DNA of 17,361 bases. Origin: JBOGFC01 sp050742155. GTDB taxonomy: Bacteria; Actinomycetota; Acidimicrobiia; Spongiisociales; JALYHC01. The notes beneath the pieces are model-generated. The model was not told the origin of the DNA. It saw only the letters and a list, made by a program, of their open reading frames with translations, and did not search any database. Each line of letters begins with the position of its first letter. Within the stretch, counting starts at the first letter, position 1. The DNA lies in NCBI GenBank assembly GCA_050742155.1, contig JBOGFC010000087.1:1-17361 (forward strand). Direction: 5' to 3'. Positions 6,934 through 13,207 of this stretch are shown piece by piece. Made by a program: the position numbers and the translations under genes.

Positions 6934-7355
6934 GTGACGACCTGCAGGTCACCCCCGACCTGATCATTCCGGCCGGTGAGCTTCACTGGACCTTCTCCAC
7001 GTCCGGGGGACCGGGGGGCCAGCACGCCAACCGGTCGGCTACCCGGGCCGAGCTGCGCTTCGACCTGGGGATCAGCCCGGCGGTGCCCGAAGAGCTGCGG
7101 CGCCGGATGCTGGAGCGGCTGGGCAGGCGAGCGGCCGGGGGCGTGGTGGCCATCATCGTGGACGAGACCCGCTCGCAGTGGCAGAACCGCCAGCTCGCCC
7201 GACGCCGGCTTCAGGAGCTGCTGCGAGAGGCCCTCCGGCGGCCGGTGGTTCGGAGGCCGACCCGACCCTCGGCGACGGCCCGAGCCAGGCGACTGGAGGA
7301 GAAGCGGCAGCGCAGCCGGGTCAAGCGGCTCCGCAAGCCGCCCGAGGAATGGTGA
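6864..7355 (+). CDS. arfB: ArfB/ICT1-type peptidyl-tRNA hydrolase (ribosome rescue)
   Basis: A release-factor-like hydrolase that frees peptidyl-tRNA from ribosomes stalled on mRNAs lacking a stop codon. It has 163 residues from ATG 6864. The single RF domain has TPDLIIPAGELHWTFSTSG (30-48) followed by the catalytic GGQ at 51-53 in GPGGQHANRSATRAELRF, and RSQWQNRQLARRRLQELL (103-120). The C-terminal tail (about 124-163) is highly basic, as expected for binding in the mRNA entry channel. There is no stop-codon-recognition domain, which separates it from RF1/RF2. The start is uncertain: ATG 6864 has GGAGGG only three bases upstream, while GTG 6930 would remove 22 residues that do not look conserved and gives VSDDLQVTPD. 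It follows menE on the same strand and is probably cotranscribed. It converges with the kinase gene 11 bp away. Confidence 0.88.
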   Translation: MEPPPTSRARLSGGRRRAPLLPVSDDLQVTPDLIIPAGELHWTFSTSGGPGGQHANRSATRAELRFDLGISPAVPEELRRRMLERLGRRAAGGVVAIIVDETRSQWQNRQLARRRLQELLREALRRPVVRRPTRPSATARARRLEEKRQRSRVKRLRKPPEEW

Positions 7356-7366
7356 TCGGGCCGCCC

Positions 7367-8935
7367 CTAGGCCGAGACCGGCGCCGGGGCGTGGCGTTCG
7401 GCCAGCGGAAGCGAGACGACGAAGCTCGTCCACCCGTTACGGCGCTCGTAGCGCAAGTCGCCTCCCATCAGCCCGGCCAGGTTGTGGCTGAGGTGCAGGC
7501 CGATCCCCAGCCCAGCCCCCGACCGTGAGGCGTTGCTCCCCCGTGTATAGCGGGAGAAGAGCCGGGCCGCCTCCCCTTCGGGCACACCGCCGCCGTTGTC
7601 TTCCACCCGGATCTCGACGAGCGAGCCCTCCACCGCCGTCCGTACCGTGGTCCGAGATCCACCGTAGAGGGAGGCATTGCGGAGCAGGTTGCGAAGGATT
7701 TGCCGCAGCCGCACCGGATCGGCCATCACCTCGAGGCGTTCGTCTACTTCGATCATCACCCGGAGCGGCAGAGAGCGAAGCACCGCCTCCACCTCGCCAT
7801 GCAGGGAGCACACTTCCGGGCTGACCGTCAGGAGGCCGGCCGAGGCCCGGGCATCGACCAACAGGTCCTCTACCAGGTTGGCCAGCTCTTGGGCCTGGTC
7901 GAGGACGATACCGAGCGCTTCGCGCTCCTCCTCCGGGGGCATCTGTCCTTCGTTGAGAAGGGCGGCGAAGCCTTGGATGGAAGCGAGCGGAGTACGGAGC
8001 TCGTGGCTGACCGCGGCCAGGAAGTCGTCCTTGGCTCGGTTGAGCTCCTCGGCCAGGGTGAGGCGCTCCTCGGCCAGGCGCAGGCTGCTCCGGGAACGGT
8101 GCAGGGTGCCGGCCCCCACCAGCACCGCGCCGATGGCCGTCCCGGCCAGGATGACCAGCAGGGAGGGCCACAGGTGGCTCGAGGGGAAGGCCGGACCCGG
8201 GCCGACGGCCAACTCCCAGGTGTGGTCTCCCAGCTTGAGCGGGATCACCCGCAGCAGGCGGCCGGTGGGTTCGCCCACCCGAGCCACCGCCTGGGGCGGG
8301 TCGCCGGTGACGTCGCGCAGGGAGGCGGACAGCAGTCCGGAGTAAAAGGTCTCCGCCATGGCCTCCTCGAGCAGGTCCTGGGCGAAGAACAGGGCGCTCA
8401 CCACGCCTCGCTCCTCGCCCTGGGAGCTCCCGAGCAGGGGGACGTGAAGGGAGTAGGCGGCCGCCCTCCCCCGCCAGCCGTGCTCGAGGAAGCTGGGCCC
8501 GCCCGTGTGGGTGAGGCCGGAGGTGGAGGCGGCTCGTTGGGCCTCGGGATCGACGATCGGTGGAGGCCGGCGCATGTACTCACCGCGCCGGACGGTGACG
8601 GGCTCCGATCCCGGCAGGTGATAACCGAGCCCGGCCGTTACGCCCAGGGTGGCGTCGTCCAGGCTGCGAAAGAAGGTGATGAACTCGTGGGCGGTGACCT
8701 CCTCGGAGGCGGCGTCGAGGCCGCGGGCGGCACCGGCCACAGAGAGGACGCGCAGGTAGCCGTCCCGGATGCCTTCGGAGAGGGCGTCGGCCTGCGCATC
8801 GAAGATGAGCTCCTCCACGCGCCGCTGCTGGTCGAAGAGCCACGCCGAGATCCCCAGCGAGAGCAAGACGATGAGGACGGCGGAGGTCCGCCAGATCCGT
8901 CCGGGCCCGAGCGTGTTGGGCTGCTGCGCCTGCAT
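7367..8935 (-). CDS. CHASE-domain membrane sensor histidine kinase
   Basis: A two-component sensor of 522 residues. Transmembrane helix 1 spans about 17-34. The extracytoplasmic region (about 40-250) looks like a CHASE domain, with FITFFRSLDDATLGVTAGLG (85-104) and SGLTHTGGPSFLEHG (139-153). Transmembrane helix 2 spans about 256-277. A short coiled region leads to the HisKA domain with phospho-acceptor His311 in AAVSHELRTPLASIQGF. The HATPase shows the N-box RQILRNLLRNASLYGG (411-426), G1 EDNGGGVPEG (445-454) and G2 GAGLGIGLHLSHNLAGLMGG (473-492). CHASE domains usually sense small extracellular molecules; the ligand cannot be told. ATG 8935 is taken as the start, lying just before helix 1. 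No response regulator is nearby. The beta-propeller gene ends 47 bp upstream on the same strand, suggesting cotranscription. Confidence 0.88.
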   Translation of the reverse strand: MQAQQPNTLGPGRIWRTSAVLIVLLSLGISAWLFDQQRRVEELIFDAQADALSEGIRDGYLRVLSVAGAARGLDAASEEVTAHEFITFFRSLDDATLGVTAGLGYHLPGSEPVTVRRGEYMRRPPPIVDPEAQRAASTSGLTHTGGPSFLEHGWRGRAAAYSLHVPLLGSSQGEERGVVSALFFAQDLLEEAMAETFYSGLLSASLRDVTGDPPQAVARVGEPTGRLLRVIPLKLGDHTWELAVGPGPAFPSSHLWPSLLVILAGTAIGAVLVGAGTLHRSRSSLRLAEERLTLAEELNRAKDDFLAAVSHELRTPLASIQGFAALLNEGQMPPEEEREALGIVLDQAQELANLVEDLLVDARASAGLLTVSPEVCSLHGEVEAVLRSLPLRVMIEVDERLEVMADPVRLRQILRNLLRNASLYGGSRTTVRTAVEGSLVEIRVEDNGGGVPEGEAARLFSRYTRGSNASRSGAGLGIGLHLSHNLAGLMGGDLRYERRNGWTSFVVSLPLAERHAPAPVSA

Positions 8936-8982
8936 AGGACGATGATCGGCTCCCAAGGGCCTGCGCTTGATGGCTGATAGCG

Positions 8983-10491
8983 TCAGTCGCCGAAGGCGTA
9001 GAAGAACCCGTCCCGGGCGCCCACGAAGATGCGACCCTTCCAGACCGCCGGGGTGCTCTCGATGCAGGTCCCCGACTCGAGCTGCACCGACCACGAGGGG
9101 ACCGGCCGGCGGGGGGAGGCCACCGAGTAGGCCCGCACCTCGCCGGAGCAGGTGGCGACGATCAGGGTCTCGTCGACCAGCACCGGCGAGGACCAGGCGT
9201 GCCAGCCCAGCGCGTCGCTCCAGAGGACCTCGCCGGTGTCGGTGTCGACGGCCAGCAGGTCGCCCGGATGAGTGGCGGCGTAGAGCACGCCCGTGCCGAG
9301 CGCCGGGGTGGCCCACAGCCCGCCCGGCTCTCCCGGGCCGGCCGGGGGCACCGGCAGACCCCACACCTTGGGGTCCTCGGGGCGGGAAGGGTCCAGCTTC
9401 ACGAGCTGACCGACCTCCTCGGCGCGAGGCAGGAACCGCTCCAGCTCGGCCGCCACGTACACGAACCCTTCCGCGTCCACCACCGGGCTGGCGTCGACAT
9501 CGTCGCCCATCCAGTAGTCGAAGACCGCCGGCGCCCGGCCGGCCTCGACGTCGGCGATATCGAGGCCCAGCACCCGCCCGGCCGAGTTGGTGAGGTAGAG
9601 CTTGCCCTCCACGATCGCCACCGAGCTTTCGATGCTGGCGTTTCGGTCGCCCACCGCCTGCAGCAGCCCGTCGTCCCAGGAGGGGATGGCGGCCAAGATC
9701 TCCGGCGCCACCTGGGCCAGGCCCTGCTCGTCGTAGGCCCGGTTGAGGCGGGCGGCGAAGAGCAGGCCGTTCTCGCCCCCCTCGAAGAGGAGGTCGTCCA
9801 CCACCGAGGGGTTGCCGTCCCAGTCGTTGTTCCAGATCCCGGGATAGTCGCTGCTGTCGAGGGACCAGAGCTCGGTGGGTTGAGGCCGGTCGAGGGCCAG
9901 CACCCGCAGCTTGTTGTCACGGGAGCCGACATAGACGAGGGGGTAGCCATCGGGGTCGAGCGTCACCGATCCCTTGATGAGATCCCCGGTCTGGAAGTCG
10001 GGCCGGGTGCGGGAGCCGGTGGAGGCATCGACGAAGTGGACGGCGTGGTCGTAGGCTCCGAAGATCACCTCGGTGACGCCGTCGGGCCGTTCCCACACGG
10101 CCGGCTGGCCGGTCCAGCCGGTCCCGCACCACTGGGTGGTCTCACCCCCCACCGTGGACGGGCCGCACATGGGCCGGTCCGGAAAGCGCCAGAGCACCTT
10201 CGGGGAGCGTGGCACCGGCCCGCGCCCATACCAGGTGCGGGAGGGATTTCCCCGGAACTGCAGCAGCCCCTCCACGCTCCCCCAGGGTTGGCCGACCGTG
10301 CGGCGGTCGACGAAGCGAGCCAGGGGTGCGGTGGTGGTAGTGGTGGTGGGCGGTGGAGGCTCCGTGGTGGTAACGGGGGTGGTGAGCGTGGTCGGCAGGG
10401 TCGGCGCGATGGTGGTGGGCTCCGCCGCAGTCGGAGCCGGGACGCACGCCCAGGCGGCCAGCAGGACGATCGGCAGAGAGGCCGCACGCAT
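8983..10491 (-). CDS. Exported PQQ-like (YVTN/BamB-type) beta-propeller protein, possible lipoprotein
   Basis: The 502-residue protein starts with a short signal sequence (MRAASLPIVLLAAWAC). Cys16 could be lipidated, although AWAC is a weak lipobox. A Thr/Pro-rich linker (about 17-58) follows, typical of proteins held off the membrane or wall. The rest is a repeated '[S/T]P-V--G-(I/L)Y/VG---G-L-A-D' pattern. I count about eight blades, for example TEVIFGAYDHAVHFVDASTG, SSVAIVEGKLYLTNSAGRV, ATPALGTGVLYAATHPGDLL, SSPVLVDETLIVATCSGEV and a final FVGARDGFFYAFGD that closes the propeller. Such proteins act as scaffolds or sensors; residues for PQQ or catalysis cannot be assigned. ATG 10491 has no Shine-Dalgarno, but a -10-like TACACT lies eight bases upstream, suggesting a leaderless transcript. 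It is divergent from the BrkB-family gene, and the sensor kinase follows. Confidence 0.8.
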   Translation of the reverse strand: MRAASLPIVLLAAWACVPAPTAAEPTTIAPTLPTTLTTPVTTTEPPPPTTTTTTAPLARFVDRRTVGQPWGSVEGLLQFRGNPSRTWYGRGPVPRSPKVLWRFPDRPMCGPSTVGGETTQWCGTGWTGQPAVWERPDGVTEVIFGAYDHAVHFVDASTGSRTRPDFQTGDLIKGSVTLDPDGYPLVYVGSRDNKLRVLALDRPQPTELWSLDSSDYPGIWNNDWDGNPSVVDDLLFEGGENGLLFAARLNRAYDEQGLAQVAPEILAAIPSWDDGLLQAVGDRNASIESSVAIVEGKLYLTNSAGRVLGLDIADVEAGRAPAVFDYWMGDDVDASPVVDAEGFVYVAAELERFLPRAEEVGQLVKLDPSRPEDPKVWGLPVPPAGPGEPGGLWATPALGTGVLYAATHPGDLLAVDTDTGEVLWSDALGWHAWSSPVLVDETLIVATCSGEVRAYSVASPRRPVPSWSVQLESGTCIESTPAVWKGRIFVGARDGFFYAFGD

Positions 10492-10513
10492 GGGAGGGCA
10501 GTGTAAAGAGCCA

Positions 10514-10531
10514 CCCCAGATCATTCTGGGG
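10514..10531. promoter_or_regulatory. 18-bp palindrome in the divergent promoter region
   Basis: CCCCAGA-TCAT-TCTGGGG has perfect 7-bp arms around a 4-bp centre and lies in the 57-bp gap between the divergent propeller (ATG 10491) and BrkB-family (GTG 10549) genes. -10-like hexamers flank it: TACACT on the minus strand (10505-10500) and TAACCT on the plus strand (10535-10540), each eight bases before its start codon. The palindrome would cover the plus-strand -35/spacer region and the upstream edge of the minus promoter, so a shared operator is plausible. A terminator is unlikely because no gene ends here. Confidence 0.5.
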
Positions 10532-10548
10532 ACATAACCTGCGGGGCC

Positions 10549-11415
10549 GTGCGAACCATCCGGCACCGTGTCGAGCGTCTTGCCGAGCATCCCGTGCTCG
10601 GGTTGTGGCGGAGGTTCAGCGCCACCTTGCCCGGCGTGGACGCGGCGGCGGTGGCCTTCAACGCCTTCTTCGCGCTGGTGCCGCTGGTGGCCGTGCTGTT
10701 GACCGGGGCGGCCATCATCGGCCAGGACGCCGTGGTGCGACAACGAACCCTGCGCACACTCGGGCTCTTCGCTCCGGGGGAGGTGGTCGAGCTGGTGACC
10801 AACTTGCTCGACAGCGCCGCCCGGCGCATCGCCGACGGAGGTCTGTGGCTCATCCTCGGGCTGTCGCTGGTGTCGCTCTACTCGGGGGCCCGCGGCGTGC
10901 TGAGCATCCAGCTGGCCCTGAGCCGACTCCAGCACCGGGAGGAGCGGAGGCCCTGGTGGCGGGCCCGCCTGGTCGGAGTGGCGCTCACGCTGGCGGCCGG
11001 AGGCGCCTTCCTCCTCTCTTCGCTCATCCTGGTGGCCGGGCGGGCTCTCGCCGAGCTGTTGTCCATCTACCTGGTCCCGTCGCTGGCCTTCGTGGAGGAG
11101 CTCTGGCTGGCCGTCCTGGTGCCCATCGCGTCGGTAGGCATGTTCCTCTTCCTGTTGGCGCTCTACCAGTTCGGTCCGCCCCGCCCCCTCCCCAGGCCCT
11201 GGTTGGCGGCCCTGGTGGCCGGAATGGGCCTGGTTCTCGTCAGCCTGGGCTTCCAGGCCTTCCTCCGCTACGTGACCGCCTTCGGGGCGGGGTTCGGGTC
11301 GCTGGCGGCGGTGGCGGTCTCGCTGGCGTGGCTGTACCTGGGGGCCTACGTGATCCTGCTGGGAGGGTTCCTGGTGATCGACCTGGACGCTGGGGTGACC
11401 ACCGGGCGAACCTAA
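10549..11415 (+). CDS. YihY/BrkB-family integral membrane protein
   Basis: The 288-residue protein has a cytoplasmic N-terminal stretch and about six transmembrane helices: roughly 33-58, 97-121, 140-168, 185-206, 217-238 and 250-276. It follows the family pattern: AAVAFNAFFALVPLVAVLL early, YSGARGVLSIQLAL (111-124) in the middle, and AFGAGFGSLAAVAVSLAWLY followed by LGAYVILLGG at the end, equivalent to the 'YGS-GAVVALLLWLYLSALVLLLGA' region of YihY proteins. Members were once called ribonuclease BN in error; the molecular role is not established. GTG 10549 has only a weak GCGGGG before it, and a -10-like TAACCT eight bases upstream suggests leaderless expression. The stop (11413-11415) lies within the palindrome preceding the exporter genes. 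Confidence 0.85.
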   Translation: MRTIRHRVERLAEHPVLGLWRRFSATLPGVDAAAVAFNAFFALVPLVAVLLTGAAIIGQDAVVRQRTLRTLGLFAPGEVVELVTNLLDSAARRIADGGLWLILGLSLVSLYSGARGVLSIQLALSRLQHREERRPWWRARLVGVALTLAAGGAFLLSSLILVAGRALAELLSIYLVPSLAFVEELWLAVLVPIASVGMFLFLLALYQFGPPRPLPRPWLAALVAGMGLVLVSLGFQAFLRYVTAFGAGFGSLAAVAVSLAWLYLGAYVILLGGFLVIDLDAGVTTGRT

Positions 11416-11455
11416 GGCTTGGCTGTACCGAAACGGTACGCCCAAACCTAAGGTT
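11409..11455. promoter_or_regulatory. 47-bp imperfect palindrome before the ABC exporter operon
   Basis: A perfect inner palindrome GTACCG-AAA-CGGTAC (11425-11439) is flanked by the direct repeats AACCTAAGG (11409-11417 and 11445-11453). Each flank is itself near-palindromic (AACCTAAGGTT on the right). As a whole the element pairs about its centre (11432) with four mismatches per 23-nt arm. It overlaps the stop codon of the BrkB-family gene and ends nine bases before the exporter ATG. A GTACCG-type palindrome is typical of operators of TetR-like repressors, which often control exporters; that is inference. No regulator gene lies nearby. Confidence 0.55.
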
Positions 11456-11464
11456 CCCCTGGCC

Positions 11465-13207
11465 ATGAGGACGATCGACCCCGAGATCCGGGCCGGGCTG
11501 GGGCTGCTGCGCGGCACCCTGGGGCGCTACCGGCGCGCCTCGTTCTACAGCACGGCCAGCGCCCTGCTCTGGATGTCCCTCGTGGTGATCATGCCCTACT
11601 TGGTCAAGCTGGCGGTGGACCGGGCCATCGAGGGTGAGCGACGCGCCCTGCTGGGCCCCTTGGTGGGGATCATCCTGGTGGCAGGGCTGCTGAAGGCGGT
11701 CGGGATCGGCGGGCGGCGATTCTTCGCCTTCGCCCTCTCCTATCGGGCGGAGACCGACCTTCGCAACCGGCTCTTCGAGCACCTCCAGCGGCTGGCCTTC
11801 AGCTTCCACGACCAGGTACCCACCGGTCAGCTCATGGCACGGGGCTCCAGCGACCTGTCCCAGGTGAGGCTGATCTTCGCCATGCTCCCGGTCACGGTGG
11901 CCAACATGGCCATGCTGCTCCTGGTGGTATTCGCCTTGGTCCTGCTCGACCCGGTGCTGGGGGCGGTGGTGTCGGTGATGCTCCCCGTCCTGCTCTGGAC
12001 CGCCAATCGCTATGCCGGCCGGGTGCTGCGGGTCTCTTGGGACGTGCAACAGAGGCTGGCCGACCTCAGCCAGGTGGTGGAGGAGGCGGTGGCCGGCATC
12101 CGGGTGGTCAAGGCGTATGGCCAGGAGGAGCAGGAGGTGGCCCGGCTGGGAAGCACCGCCGAGGGGATCTACACCCGCACGATGGAGATGCTGAGACTCC
12201 GCTCCGCCTATCTGCCCCTCTTCGAGCTGCTGCCCTCGGTGGCCATCGTGGCGGTGCTCGGCCTGGGGGGCCTACGGGTGGTGGAGGGGGCCATGAGCCT
12301 CGGGGACTTCGTGGCTTTCACCCAATACCTCGGTGTGGTGGTGTTCCCGCTCCGGCTGACCGGTTGGTTCTTCGCAGAGTTGCCCCGGGCGGCAGCGGCC
12401 GCCTCCCGGGTCGACCGGCTCCTCAGCACCGCTCCCGACATCCACGATGCGCCCGAGGCCGTGTCGCTTCCCCCCGGACCGGGAGAGGTGCGCTTCGCCG
12501 GGGTGAGCTTCGCCTATCCGGGCGGGCCCCCGGTGCTCCGCCGCGTCGAGCTGCTCATCCCCGGAGGGACCTCGGTGGCCGTGGTGGGGCCGCCCGGCTC
12601 CGGCAAGAGCACCCTGGCCTACTTGGTGCCACGCTTCTACGACGTGGACGATGGCACCGTGCTGGTCGACGGGGTCGACGTCCGCTCGGTGCTCCTGGAG
12701 GACCTTCGCCGGGAGGTGGCGGTCGTCTTCGAGGAGACCTTCCTCTTCTCGGCCACCATCCACGACAACATCGCCTTCGGCAACCCCGACGCCACCGAGG
12801 AGCAGGTTCGACTGGCGGCCCGGCTGGCCCAGGCACATGAGTTCATCGCCGACCTGCCCGACGGGTACGACACAGTGGTGGGGGAGCGAGGGTACAGCCT
12901 CTCGGGAGGCCAGCGCCAGCGGATCGCCCTGGCCCGAGCGGTGGTCCGGGACCCCCGCGTGCTCATCCTCGACGATCCGATCTCCTCGGTGGACGCCCTG
13001 GTCGAGCAGGAGATCCGGTCCGCCCTGGAGAAGGTGATGGCCGGGCGGACCACCATCATCATCGCTCATCGCACCTCGACCCTCTCGCTGGCCGATCGGG
13101 TGGTGCTCATGGACGAGGGACGGGTGGCGGCGGTGGGTACCCACGACGAGTTGCTGGCCTCGGTGCCCCGCTACGCAGAGGTGCTGGCCCAAGAGGAGCT
13201 CGTCTAG
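11465..13207 (+). CDS. ABC exporter half-transporter, degenerate-site subunit
   Basis: A type IV (ABCB-like) exporter half: transmembrane domain about 20-320 with six helices, then a nucleotide-binding domain to residue 580. Walker A is GPPGSGKST (375-383), the signature LSGGQ (479-483) is canonical, and H-loop His535 is present. The catalytic Walker B glutamate is replaced by aspartate (LDDP, Asp504 instead of LDEA), and the Q-loop glutamine by Glu423 (VFEETFLFS). This pattern marks the non-catalytic subunit of asymmetric heterodimers such as TM287/288. The partner is the next gene, whose GTG overlaps this stop by one base (TAGTG). ATG 11465 has no Shine-Dalgarno, so a leaderless transcript from the palindrome region is likely. 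Substrate unknown: drug, lipid or peptide export are all possible. Confidence 0.92.
   Translation: MRTIDPEIRAGLGLLRGTLGRYRRASFYSTASALLWMSLVVIMPYLVKLAVDRAIEGERRALLGPLVGIILVAGLLKAVGIGGRRFFAFALSYRAETDLRNRLFEHLQRLAFSFHDQVPTGQLMARGSSDLSQVRLIFAMLPVTVANMAMLLLVVFALVLLDPVLGAVVSVMLPVLLWTANRYAGRVLRVSWDVQQRLADLSQVVEEAVAGIRVVKAYGQEEQEVARLGSTAEGIYTRTMEMLRLRSAYLPLFELLPSVAIVAVLGLGGLRVVEGAMSLGDFVAFTQYLGVVVFPLRLTGWFFAELPRAAAAASRVDRLLSTAPDIHDAPEAVSLPPGPGEVRFAGVSFAYPGGPPVLRRVELLIPGGTSVAVVGPPGSGKSTLAYLVPRFYDVDDGTVLVDGVDVRSVLLEDLRREVAVVFEETFLFSATIHDNIAFGNPDATEEQVRLAARLAQAHEFIADLPDGYDTVVGERGYSLSGGQRQRIALARAVVRDPRVLILDDPISSVDALVEQEIRSALEKVMAGRTTIIIAHRTSTLSLADRVVLMDEGRVAAVGTHDELLASVPRYAEVLAQEELV

Noticed and set aside
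8936..9364. Upstream extension of the kinase frame
   Set aside because: It overlaps the propeller gene on the same strand in another frame and is Arg/Gly-rich low complexity. ATG 8935 lies just before the first membrane helix.
11409..11455. IdeR/DtxR iron box suggested by AACCTAA half sites
   Set aside because: The half sites are direct repeats about 35 bp apart rather than the adjacent inverted TTAGGTTAG/CTAACCTAA arrangement, and the centre is a different palindrome.
10492..11517. Upstream extension of the propeller frame across the BrkB-family gene
   Set aside because: It is antisense to a recognisable membrane protein, and a signal peptide starts at ATG 10491.
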